Assembly: GCA_003833135.1 (NCBI GenBank)
Contig: QZLH01001640.1
Location: 1-10,377, forward strand
DNA length: 10,377 nt
Source of the DNA: Oehlia diaphana
Taxonomy: Eukaryota > Glomeromycota > Glomeromycetes > Glomerales > Glomeraceae
Direction of reading: 5' to 3'
Shown: piece by piece, positions 1-8,086 of the stretch
Layout of the letters: every line of letters starts with the position of its first letter
Position numbering within the stretch: the first letter of the stretch is position 1
The notes under the pieces: generated by a model
What the model was told of the DNA's origin: nothing
The model's input: the letters and a program-made list of their open reading frames with translations, nothing else
The model's database searches: none
Program-made: the position numbers and the translations under genes

Positions 1-1111
1 TTATAACATTTCTTGCCAATAAAAATACATCACGATAAAATAAAATTACCAAAAATAATTTAACCCAAAAATTTTTTTTTTAATTAAAAGACCAAAATTT
101 TTCAGGTTCAACTTACTTACAGATTATATTTGTTTATGTATTTTTTATTCTAGGGTAGCGTAAATATAGTTAAAATAGCTTTTTTATTAAATAAAAATAA
201 TATAATAATTACCGAAATAATCGTCCGGATCATGTGCGCAGATTATGTGTAACCTGGCAACAAATCCGGCTACCATTTTTTACATGGTGTTATGCTAGGG
301 TCGTTTATTCCATAGGATCAGTAAAATTTATGGTTATCCGATAGTCTTTTATATGCAATATCGAATATGAAATTTATTTTATTATTAATTATACAATTAT
401 ACATGCAATAAAATATATCTATATACATTATTAATATATTTAATATATTTGCCTTATTTAATGTAGATTTATTTTTATTAAGGAGTTGCTTTTTGACTTT
501 CATTATAAATTTGTAAGGGTAACGAAAGAAAGAAAAAAAGGTGATAAAAAAATTATACTTTGTTAGACTATTTAGGCTATTGATAAACAGATATAAAATT
601 TATCCGATGGAAAATGATTACACTTATTACAGGTACGGTAAATGATATACAAAATACCTTCCTTTTTTGAATAATGACGGCGTTACTGTAATTCTAGCCC
701 TTAAGTAAAATTTGTTTATTTGTGCCGATCTCTTGTTTTTATTTTTATATTGCTATTCAATATACCTATATTGACTTAAAATTGAATAAAATTACATAAT
801 CAACACAAAATTTACTGCTCATATCGTGCATTTAAAAATAAAATTCATAAAATAATAAAATAATAAAATATTTTATTTAAACATAATTTTCCATAAATCA
901 TTCAATTAAAAAACGAACTAAAATTTTATCATTTGTAGATTATAATACTTTAACGCTAATAAACATGTATAAAGTTTATATTTTTTATCGACCAGAGTAC
1001 AATTTGTATATAAATAAGTGCTCAAAACCCGAGAATTTCAATTTTTAGCCTGTCATTATATGTTAAATAAATTTATTTTCCAATATAATAATTATTTAAA
1101 TTATCTATAGT
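1..1111. other. AT-rich region without a supported gene
   Basis: Long A/T runs dominate. A GC-richer patch at about 220-300 contains CCGGAT and its complement ATCCGG, and on the minus strand a 29-codon frame (276-187) beginning MVAGFVARLH in good start context. It is too short to call. An AAAATAAT tandem of nearly three copies lies at 849-870. On the minus strand, donor-like GTAAGTAAG occurs near 107-120. I see no RNA gene. Confidence 0.5.
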
Positions 1112-1317
1112 AATTTTAGTAATTTTATAGTGTACCACCCCCTGTATTGTGGCGTTGATGCAGATCATATATAGATATGTATAAATGTATGAATAAATAT
1201 ACTAGGGCTACTAGGGCTGCATTAGCCTCGGCTATTATATTCCTGATTGTGGTTATGCCCGATTTGTATGATCTACCAACGCCACTTTTAAGTTACACCG
1301 CACAAATTACTAAAATT
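1112..1317. mobile_element. MITE-like element with long imperfect terminal inverted repeats
   Basis: The two ends mirror each other in several collinear blocks. AATTTTAGTAATTT at 1112-1125 pairs with its exact complement at 1304-1317. GTGTA at 1130-1134 pairs with 1294-1298, GTGGCGTTG at 1149-1157 with 1277-1285, and AGATCAT at 1162-1168 with 1268-1274. The arms are about 57 and 50 nt, with small indels and a C-rich insertion (CCACCCCCTG) in the left arm. The middle, 1169-1267, holds a short tandem (CTAGGGCTA then CTAGGGCTG) and is much richer in GC than the flanks. Length, arm structure and lack of a convincing gene suit a non-autonomous DNA transposon relic. No clear target-site duplication was found, so superfamily and exact ends are open. 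A stop-to-stop frame of about 54 codons without Met crosses it on the minus strand and is probably incidental. Confidence 0.55.
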
Positions 1318-2290
1318 TTTTATTTATTAATATCTACACTTTTTTAAAATATTTTAGGTTATTTTATTTTTTATTTCATTTTCTTTATTTACCATATAAA
1401 TGTTGACAAAAATGTCATTCAAAGGTGTAATCTTTAGAAAAAAAACCATATAAAGAGCAAAAACCATTTTGGACAATAAGGAATCTAGAATCATTTTATT
1501 CAATTTATACAATAGGAATAATAAGAACAATTCTCGTGAATCAAAAATTGTATATAATTCAATTAAGAATTTTTTTATTTTATATTGCATTAATAGTAAT
1601 AATCATTATAATATACTGAACCAGAAGAAAACGTAATCGGAGCCTGTATATGAGAATTACCGTTTAAGATGTTCGGTAATAACAATTTTAAGAAACAGAA
1701 TTTTTCTCTATAAACCGAAAAAGGTAAAATAGAATAATGATATCTATTTCTATAGAAGAACTTTTTTTCATTATTTACAGTATAAAAAAAAATTTTTTTT
1801 TTTTTTTATATATATAATCACTCAAAAAAAATTTTAAAAATCGGAATATAAGTTTCCATACTCTTTCAACTTGTAAGACTAACCCCATAAATAAAATAGA
1901 CGTTTTATAATTTAAATGTAACTTTGTCATATCTTAATAAATCGTGGTACACGTCCTTTTTTGTTAATTACAATATGATTTTTGAATCAGCGGATGAATA
2001 CGTTTTGTAACTTTTATTGTCAAGTCGCGTAATAACATCTTAAGAAAAAGAACAATAAAACTATGCAAGCGTTTAGAACAAAGAAATTTTTCCAAAAATA
2101 AAACTGTTGTGATTATAATACGCGTAATCTTTATTGAATTATAAATAAAACTGTTATTGACGATTTATGCATTTAATTTTAGATAATTATGCAAATTACA
2201 CATCGTCATGTGCACTATAAGTAGTACCTTTTATGCTGTTGAATACTTGGAATTATGAATTTAGTAATAATATACCATATACTTATTGTA
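1318..2290. other. AT-rich region with a long A/T tract, no supported gene
   Basis: An A9 run followed directly by T15 and an AT dinucleotide tail lies at 1784-1815 and is close to a perfect palindrome. The minus-strand frame at 1354-1590 is made almost entirely of Ile, Leu, Lys, Phe and Asn and is not accepted as a gene. The rest has no recognisable feature. Confidence 0.5.
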
Positions 2291-2399
2291 GCAATGCTCT
2301 CCTGTTTTCGATTGAAGCCATTTCGCAGGCTAGTTTGTGCCACATTAATGGAATAATCTGGCCGTCAAATTGTTGAAATCGAAAACAGCAGAGTATTAC
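2291..2399. repeat. GC-richer island bounded by 23-nt imperfect inverted repeats
   Basis: Positions 2291-2313 and 2377-2399 are inverted copies that match at 20 of 23 bases, sharing the core CTGTTTTCGATT and its complement. The 63-nt spacer is unpaired. The island is about 41% GC (45 of 109 bases), well above its surroundings. A further 9-bp inverted match (CTTATTGTA at 2282-2290 with 2413-2421) lies outside. This could be a small foldback or MITE-like element. An alternative is a minus-strand exon: the frame 2399-2283 is open for 38 codons, reads in part FDGQIIPLMWHKLACEMASI, ends in TAA, and is preceded by an acceptor-like TTTATAG. Confidence 0.45.
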
Positions 2400-2671
2400 C
2401 TATAAAGACCTTTACAATAAGTTTTTTATATATGGACTCTCCCGAACACACTATAAAATCAGCCACAAGTTTATTTATAGTCTATTTTAATGATTTTATT
2501 AATGACGAGGTATTTATTTATTACATATAGTATATCATTAATAAAGCTATTCAATAAGTATAAAAAAAATGTATAGTGAAGACATAATAAAATATTTTAA
2601 TTACTATATAAAAGTTTGTTAGTTAAAGTATTGGCACATGATCATATATTGTTGGTGGAAACTGAAAACTT

Positions 2672-2787
2672 AATTCGTCTTATAATAAATTCATATTTCA
2701 ATATTGATGTAATTGAAAACTTAATAAGCTTAACAATTGTGATTAAAATTCGTCTTATAATAAATTCATATTTCGAAAATTGATGTA
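2672..2787. repeat. Direct duplication, period 75-76 bp
   Basis: A 28-nt block starting AATTCGTCTTATAATAAA is identical at 2672-2699 and 2747-2774. Each copy is followed by a diverged stretch ending in ATTGATGTA (2703-2711 and 2779-2787). A shorter block, TGAAAACTTAAT, recurs at 2663 and 2713. This is two copies of a local tandem duplication. The only reading frame across it is low complexity and repeats itself because of the DNA repeat, so no gene is called. Confidence 0.7.
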
Positions 2788-3008
2788 TTTTTACACCTCT
2801 GTAACTTTGAAGCTTTTCATTAAATTCTATAAAAATTATATATATATACACATACACATAAATATTATCTTATTTTTTCGTAAATTGCCTAATATATTAT
2901 TTGTCGATCCGTTCGGACCCATGTTTAAAAATTAATGACAGTTAAAATTATTTTAAAATTAAGGGTTATAAATAAGTAATATAATCATACTTACTATATT
3001 AAAATTAT

Positions 3009-3239
3009 TTAAGGGAAAAAACCCCCATTAAATAATTGATTCGTAAACGGATCATTCGTAATTTGCGTAATTAGATTTGAAAATGTATTTGCGTTATTGA
3101 TAGATATTTGTCTTCTATATGTTCTATTAATAATTCCACGTCTAATTCTTCTATTCATGTTTCTTTGATGACGTCTACGAACAATATCATGATTAAAATC
3201 AATAAGTGAAATTAAATTTCTGTAATTATTTAATGGCAT
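3009..3239 (-). CDS. Small arginine-rich hypothetical protein (76 aa)
   Basis: An ATG at 3239-3237 with AAA before it (favourable -3 A) opens a 76-codon frame ending in TAA. The N-terminus is ordinary (MPLNNYRNL). Residues 21-43 carry 11 arginines in 23 positions (RRRHQRNMNRRIRR then NRTYRRQ). The rest is Asn/Thr-rich and ends NGGFFP. This composition is unlike the Ile/Lys/Asn/Phe/Leu noise that random AT-rich DNA encodes, and that is the main reason for calling it. The arginine cluster could bind nucleic acid or act as a nuclear localisation signal, but there is no recognised domain. A perfect donor (GTAAGTATG, G at 2994) lies 15 nt after the stop, so the frame may be one exon of a longer transcript. 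A TTTATATAAA box lies about 65 nt upstream. It is divergent from the small frame at 3480-3617. It may instead be a chance frame or a decayed gene. Confidence 0.35.
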   Translation of the reverse strand: MPLNNYRNLISLIDFNHDIVRRRHQRNMNRRIRRGIINRTYRRQISINNANTFSNLITQITNDPFTNQLFNGGFFP

Positions 3240-3303
3240 TTTTATATAAAGAAGACGAAGATGATAGTTTAATAAAATGAGAAAAAGAAAATCTGAGGTG
3301 ATA

Positions 3304-3313
3304 TTTATATAAA
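3304..3313. promoter_or_regulatory. TATA-like palindrome upstream of the minus-strand small ORF
   Basis: TTTATATAAA is self-complementary and lies about 65 nt upstream of the ATG at 3239. A second identical copy is at 3241-3250, immediately before that ATG and probably in the leader. Distance and sequence suit a core promoter, but TATA-like strings are expected by chance here. Confidence 0.2.
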
Positions 3314-3356
3314 ATCAGATAGATAAAATCTAAAAATATCATATGAAAATAAATAA

Positions 3357-3609
3357 CGCGATCGATTAAAATTAATGAATAAAATACTGCACAATTACGT
3401 AGGATTTAATATGCAAATTATAAATAGTCAAACTATAAAACAAACGCGTTAAAGTAACTAACAAAATATTAAATCGTGAATGAAAGTAAAAATGGTTAAA
3501 ATGAAAACTAAAGACAATAGTAAAACTCCAGGCGTTGTTTATCAGCGCAATCGATTAATTCAACAAATCAGCAGAAGAATAAAAAGTACTGCACAATTGC
3601 GTAAAATTT
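3357..3609. repeat. Diverged direct repeat, copies about 190-200 bp apart
   Basis: The first copy is 3357-3407 and the second 3546-3609. Shared blocks are CGCRATCGATTAA near the start and GAATAAAA followed by TACTGCACAATT, RCGTA and an ATTT end. The second copy carries an extra stretch of about 11 bases between the blocks. The repeat overlaps the 3' half of the small plus-strand ORF. It is either an old segmental duplication or two copies of a short interspersed element. Confidence 0.45.
3434..3440 (+). promoter_or_regulatory. TATA box candidate for the plus-strand small ORF
   Basis: TATAAAA lies 39 nt before the first ATG (3480) and 51 nt before the better-context ATG (3492) of the small plus-strand frame. 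Position fits a core promoter with a very short leader. Support is limited by the high AT content. Confidence 0.2.
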
Positions 3610-3617
3610 GTAATTAA
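3480..3617 (+). CDS. Small lysine/arginine-rich ORF (45 aa, or 41 aa from the second ATG)
   Basis: The frame begins with an ATG directly after an in-frame TGA and ends in TAA. The second ATG at 3492 has the better initiation context (AAA before, G after) and would give 41 residues. The peptide is strongly basic and varied: Lys-rich at the start, then PGVVYQRNRLIQQ, SRRIKSTAQLRK and a terminal Cys-Asn. Residues 23-41 could form an amphipathic basic helix. It does not look like the low-complexity noise around it, but it is too short to trust on composition alone. Its 3' half coincides with one copy of a diverged direct repeat (3546-3609), and the other copy (3357-3407) is not open in a comparable frame. 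It could therefore be a fragment of a repeated element or an old exon. Function is unknown. Confidence 0.25.
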   Translation: MKVKMVKMKTKDNSKTPGVVYQRNRLIQQISRRIKSTAQLRKICN

Positions 3618-5018
3618 AGGCAAAAACGTTAAGGCAATTTTAAAGTAATAATTAACATAAAGGGATTATTTTTCCGATATTTACCGAATTTATAAAATTG
3701 TAATATTTAAATGTACAATATAAAAATCCTTAAGCATACAATGAATGGCATATTCCAGTACCTGAGTGGCTGAGTCCTTGCCTACACTTGAATTATCTGA
3801 ATTTAGTAGTATGATAGTTTATTTGAAAGAATATCATATGATACTATATTGTTTTTAAATAACTTTGTCTTAAATTTCTGTATGTATTACAATCAAAATA
3901 GATTATCAATTTTTTTTATCTAAATGAACAGAAATGAACAGCACGTGTCGATCATTTTATACATGCGATATGCGTGAAGGTAAAATTTTCACCTTTAAAG
4001 AAGTATGATTATAGAATGAAACGCTCACGTAATCAAATATACATAATCTACACGCGTCCGAAAATATTTTTCGCCACAAAAAAATCCTAAGCCTCTGGAT
4101 AACATGACAAATTACATACAGTCACATGTGTGCATAACAATGCAATGTTTCTTAGTCAAGGTTACGGGTTTAATTAATTATAGTTAACATTTTAATACAA
4201 TGTATTTTATATCTCCTGTCTTACTGTTTACACATAGTTAATCAAACTGATCACTTTTCTTGAGACAAAAATATCTTAGTCAAGGTTCAAAAAAAAAATA
4301 TTCCATTGATCCCATTAAATTTACTAATTCAAGGTCAGACAAATAAAACCTTTAGATATTCATAAATTTTTAAAATATTTCGGACGAGCGCTTTTATTTT
4401 ACATATGTAAAAAATTTTAAATGTAAATTTTTTATACATCATATGAATTGCAAACTTTCGTTCACAAAATTATTATATTAAATCAAGTGATTTAATTCTA
4501 TATGCAACTATTCGGCCTAATGAATAATGATTCTATGGATTATTATTATGATCTACGCAGAGTGATACAAAGTACGTGTAAATAACATCCTTAATTTAAT
4601 TAAATGTTATTATTTGAATATTTTTAATATAGTTTACATAAATAAAATGTAACACAAGTAGTTAAACTTTATTTTAAGCTTATTACAATTATTAATCGGA
4701 AGAAATTAGAGTAACCTTTTTTGGATATTCTCGCATATTATTTTTTTTATGCTTATCCAATGACAATTTATTTTTATAATATTGTTCGACTGATAAGTAT
4801 AACAAGAGCTCCTGATTGGTGCATCTCATGATAAAATTTTTAGATAACAATCATACTCTATCGCAATCATCTATTACACACTTTACTTTTTTTATAAAAT
4901 GTTTCTTTCACTTTTATTTGTTTTATTCATAGGGAAGAATCTTCTAACGAAAAAAACCTAAAACTGATACAACAAAAAAAAAATGTTTTGTCACACAAAT
5001 CAATAATCACCATTTATT
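3618..5018. other. AT-rich intergenic DNA with scattered palindromes
   Basis: No gene is supported. TATCATATGATA at 3832-3843 is a perfect 12-bp palindrome. A 9-bp stem with one extra base lies at 3977-3995 (AAGGTAAAA pairing with TTTTCACCTT). A 27-codon plus-strand frame at 4502-4585 (starts MQLFGLMNNDS) is too short to call. Confidence 0.45.
4150..4287. repeat. 14-bp exact direct repeat flanking 110 bp
   Basis: TCTTAGTCAAGGTT occurs at 4150-4163 and again at 4274-4287. The intervening 110 bp has no gene and no terminal inverted repeats. The pair could be the target-site duplication of a small retroposed insertion, but there is no clear poly-A tail at the inner edge and chance or local duplication remains possible. 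Confidence 0.3.
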
Positions 5019-5077
5019 TATTCGCGAATAGGATTAGCATATAAAAGTTCACAATTTAATCCAATAGGATTTGTGAA
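5019..5077. repeat. Palindrome and bulged hairpin sharing AATAGGATT
   Basis: TATTCGCGAATA at 5019-5030 is a perfect 12-bp palindrome. It is followed by AATAGGATT, which recurs about 37 bp later. Around the second copy, TTCACAA and ATCC pair with GGAT and TTGTGAA, giving an 11-bp stem with a 4-nt bulge and a 4-nt loop. The role is unknown. Confidence 0.4.
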
Positions 5078-6503
5078 TATACCTATTATCGGCTGCAAAA
5101 TAGAATCATTAACGAAAATAGTAATAAATAGGACTCCGCGAAAAAAAAACCTCTTTAAATAGATTACATTAAATGAGGTTGATTTCCCTGATTCTACTGT
5201 AACTAAACTTAACTAGTAAGTTTCAAAGGCGACACAATCGGGTACTATTTAATCACGCGTTCCGTTATTTCGGAGATAAAGCTTTTTTTATTATATTTAA
5301 ATGTTTTCTGAAAAAAGAAAGATAAAAAGCACGTATAATTTTTTTTTGTGTAATATAAACAAGAAAGTATAAGGGGTGTTTGTATCAGTTAATAAAACTT
5401 GAATCATGAAAGAAACGCCAACGGAATTAGACAGGATTTTTCCTTTTCAAAATTTTTATTTATTAATTAAGGAGTTACAAATATAGCAATTAAATAAGCT
5501 TCATCCGTTTTATTTTGAACGACTTATATATTAAATTTTTTTTTTATAAAGCATTTTTTGTATCTGCTACTATAAAAAACAAATCATAATAGATGCTTTG
5601 GCGTAAAAATTTACGGATTTATTTGATTATAAATCCTTTTATTGTGCCTAATCATCATTTCGGCTACTGTGAACTTAATATTTTTGCATTATATGGCCTT
5701 CTATTTAAAGGTTTACACAAAGATGAATATTTTAATGTTCAATAGAAAGTTTCAAATTGCGTAGTGGTTTAAATAGGGTTCATGAGACGCTAATTTCCTA
5801 TTTGATCAATTGAAAACTTATTCCACGAATAGCAGTGTTTGATCATGAGATAAATGAAAACAACTAATATCAAAAAAAAATTAAAAATTTTTTGCAATAT
5901 ATACGTACGACATTAGATAACTCGGTAATTAGCGTTAAATAAAAAAAAAATACTAATATTCTATGCAATCTCGGAGCAAACCGACCGCCGATCACGAATA
6001 TGAATGCTTATCACATGTAATCATAATTCGTTGAAAATTTTTCTCATAAATAGTATTTGTAACAATGTCGTGAACAAATTACATGATGATAATAAATTAT
6101 TGACTTCTTTGAAGGTTACGAATATAGCAAATGATACAGCATGACATTAATATTAAGAATTATCATTATTCATGTGTACGAGTAATATAAGTGCGAAAAT
6201 TTTGGTTATATAATCAATTTATAATCGTAATTATATATAAAGATAAAATTCCAGTCAAGAAATAAAATTTATCTATATGTTATTATTTAATTTGTTAACT
6301 ATTTTAATCTGCCTTTTTCATATTTGCATGCCTTAACTGCAGTTCCAATTATGTAATATTTATAAAGCTAAAGGTATCATGATTATTCATATGATTAGCA
6401 AGCTACTTTCATACACCCTATAAAAAATATTTTGGAAAAATCTCCGATTAATGATCATTTTTCTAGTTTTCACTCCAGAAAACTCAGATATGTGTTCAAT
6501 TTT

Positions 6504-6523
6504 CTAAAAAAAATTTTTTTTAG
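6504..6523. repeat. Perfect 20-bp palindrome, CT-A8-T8-AG
   Basis: The sequence is CT, eight A, eight T, then AG, and reads identically on both strands. Rigid A-tracts of this type bend DNA and exclude nucleosomes. In AT-rich DNA it may simply reflect homopolymer drift. Confidence 0.6.
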
Positions 6524-6892
6524 GGACAGCAATAATAATGTACCCCTCAATTTTAATTTTTCCTTAACAATTTGCCAAGGATTAAGACTTCTGTACTAAG
6601 AATACTACCATTACCATGACGGATATCCCTCAAATTTTTTCAAATACAAGATCTGATCAGTTGATCTTGATCACCATAATATTTATTTGTGAATAATGAA
6701 TTAACTATCTCTAAGATATTGAAATTTGTAAATAAGAAATTAGAAATTACAAAGTAAACAAGAAACTGCCCATATCTAAAACTACTGAAATAATTAAGAT
6801 TTCAATAACATTTAAACATGAATGACAATTTTTGATTATCTTAAATTTAGTTTATATCAGATATTAATATATTTGAATCATTTTTTTCTCTT

Positions 6893-6912
6893 TTAAAATA
6901 ATATTATTTTAA
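6893..6912. repeat. Perfect 20-bp AT palindrome
   Basis: TTAAAATAAT at 6893-6902 is followed by its exact complement, giving a 20-bp self-complementary sequence with no G or C. An A-run follows at once. No function can be assigned. Confidence 0.6.
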
Positions 6913-7109
6913 TAAAAAAAAAAAAGTCTATTTTCACAAATCAATTGTTGATCAAAAAAATTATAGATTCATTACTTGAAATATCATACGCTCATCATAC
7001 CTAATACCTTATGTCACAATAAACCTTTTCCAAATTATTTTTTTCATGTTATTTTTCTTTATTCATTCTTAAAAAATACAATAATCAAAAGTAATAAAAC
7101 TTATGAATT

Positions 7110-7346
7110 ATGTTTCTTCACAAAATAATTTTAATGTTTATTTGCAACGTAAACAAACAAATCAAGATCGACCAAGGTAACACTTTATGTCGGAAAAGGT
7201 ACGAATTGTGTATCGAGTGGGTCAGTTTATATGGGATGGATAATTCCAGCTCTCCGCTTAGGCTTCGTTATTTTTTAATAAGACATTTGGCGTCTTATGA
7301 ACATAATAATATTATAAATGACTATTGTATGTTTTTTTTACATTAG
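7110..7346 (+). CDS. Possible 78-aa ORF or coding relic, function unknown
   Basis: The frame runs from an ATG in weak context to TAG. The first 20 residues are hydrophobic (MFLHKIILMFICNV), which could be a signal-like or membrane segment but is also what AT-rich DNA tends to encode. Residues 21-65 are more protein-like, with CRKRYELCIEW (Cys27 and Cys34), an SSSPLRLRYFLIRHL stretch and ASYEHN. GC content rises across this part and falls again after it. The end is low complexity (CMFFLH). No domain is recognised. A 7-bp stem (7278-7284 with 7292-7298) lies inside the frame. It may be a single exon, a fragment of a dead mobile element, or chance. Confidence 0.22.
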   Translation: MFLHKIILMFICNVNKQIKIDQGNTLCRKRYELCIEWVSLYGMDNSSSPLRLRYFLIRHLASYEHNNIINDYCMFFLH

Positions 7347-7621
7347 ACTCTTTTTAATTCATAAGGCGTTAGTGTATAATAGATAATGTGATAGTGCTAT
7401 TGTAAAATTCAATGATCAATGATCATTATATCTTTAAAATTTTATTTATTTATTATTGTTCAATTGACATCTAAATCAATAGAATAAAGTTTTTTTAACG
7501 ACTTAAAATTAAATATGTTCTATAGAAAAAATACTTTAGGATTACAGTATAATGTTCTTATATATTCACTTTAGTAATATCGTTAATAGGTTGATCGTTA
7601 TTAAATTAGGTAATTTTTTAT
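7347..7621. other. Short non-coding interval with an inverted match to the preceding ORF
   Basis: TTCATAAGGCG at 7358-7368 matches the inverse of CGTCTTATGAA at 7291-7301, inside the preceding frame, at 10 of 11 bases. The rest is AT-rich with a local AATGATC tandem near 7410-7425. No gene is seen. Confidence 0.35.
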
Positions 7622-7717
7622 ATGAATAATAATAAGTGTGGCTGTGCTACAGCCTCCGAAGGCATATTCATTCATGCATGGGTAACCCCGGAATATTCCA
7701 TACGCCTAAAAATTTAA
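7622..7717 (+). other. GC-rich island with a 31-codon frame and tight hairpin
   Basis: The middle of this stretch is close to half G or C, an abrupt change from its flanks. From ATG to TAA it encodes 31 residues in varied composition: MNNNKCGCATASEG, then IFIHAWVTPEY and a basic end. A perfect 6-bp stem with a 3-nt loop (GGCTGT, GCT, ACAGCC) lies at 7640-7654, and a GGAATATTCC palindrome at 7690-7699. The start context is poor and the frame is short. It may be a fragment of an old exon, a transposon relic or a structured RNA. None is demonstrated. Confidence 0.25.
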
Positions 7718-7918
7718 CAATTGCCTTTTAAGTTATCATTTACGGTGGATGCCGTTGAAAAAAAATAATAAAGTAAACGAATTGATATAGAAATTTCAAA
7801 AGAAAAATAACGTCAATTTTCTTATTTGCTTAATTGGGCTAATTCTTGCAAACAGAATAAATTTATGATTATGCAAAAAAATTTAGTAATTAGGCGGACT
7901 TTGTAAGATTAATAAAGA

Positions 7919-7951
7919 GGAGTTACGTAACTCATAATAAAAAGGAGTTAC
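7919..7951. promoter_or_regulatory. Palindromic GGAGTTAC cluster
   Basis: GAGTTACGTAACTC at 7920-7933 is a perfect 14-bp palindrome. GGAGTTAC starts at 7919 and is repeated at 7944-7951. Three half-sites within 33 bp suggest a dimeric DNA-binding site, but no target gene is adjacent and the same octamer also occurs alone near 5470. Confidence 0.35.
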
Positions 7952-8023
7952 TTCGTGATGAATCGCGTAGTTTAGATAATTTCAGTTTTAACAATAGTTA
8001 ATAAAAAACATGAGTAATCACCC

Positions 8024-8086
8024 GAAATTTTCGGAAATTTCCGGAAAAAAATAAAAATCACGCCATTTTCATGAACCAGAAATTTC
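8024..8086. promoter_or_regulatory. Heat-shock-element-like cluster
   Basis: HSF proteins bind inverted GAA/TTC units spaced every 5 bp (nGAAnnTTCnnGAAn). Positions 8033-8047 match this exactly: GAA at 8034, TTC at 8039, GAA at 8044. Two further in-phase positions upstream fit well (GAA at 8024) or nearly (TTT where TTC is expected at 8029). A second cluster follows: TTC at 8068 with GAA at 8073, and GAA at 8079 with TTC at 8084, each correctly spaced. A TTTATAA box is at 8154-8160. The only frame downstream is 20 codons (8180-8242), so the controlled gene is not obvious. Five to seven ordered units is more than casual, although the region is partly a simple GGAAATTTCC-type repeat. Confidence 0.4.

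Larger units (their letters stand above)
5078..7109. other. AT-rich region without a supported gene
   Basis: Only very short frames occur, such as 5406-5486 (26 aa, starts MKETPTELDRIF) and 5963-6034 (23 aa, starts MQSRSKPTADHE), both too short to call. Short inverted repeats include CGTAAA and TTTACG around 5602-5615, and CAAGATC with GATCTTG (6647-6653 and 6663-6669, 9-nt loop). The region ends in long A/T tracts. Confidence 0.45.

Noticed and set aside
187..276. 29-codon minus-strand frame in a GC-richer patch
   Set aside because: Varied composition and good start context, but far too short without homology or transcript evidence.
318..503. Minus-strand 61-codon frame
   Set aside because: Composition is almost only Ile, Asn, Lys, Tyr and Phe, as expected from random AT-rich DNA.
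1137..1260. Telomere-like CTAGGG units
   Set aside because: Only two 9-bp copies are present, with no TTAGGG array, inside the inverted-repeat element.
1354..1590. Minus-strand 78-codon hydrophobic frame
   Set aside because: Looks like a membrane protein only because AT-rich codons encode Leu, Ile and Phe. No start context, conserved motif or GC rise supports it.
2642..2857. Minus-strand 71-codon frame with YEFIIRRI twice
   Set aside because: The peptide repeat is a by-product of the 75-bp DNA duplication, and the rest is low complexity.
3756..3790. tRNA-Leu/Ser-like stretch (GAGTGGCTGAGT)
   Set aside because: It resembles an A box, but there is no GTTCGAATC-type B box downstream and no cloverleaf or acceptor stem can be drawn.
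4502..4585. 27-codon plus-strand frame (starts MQLFGLMNNDS)
   Set aside because: Too short, with no flanking signals beyond chance donor-like GTACGT.
5406..5486. 26-codon plus-strand frame (starts MKETPTELDR)
   Set aside because: Too short to separate from chance, and an in-frame TGA lies just upstream.
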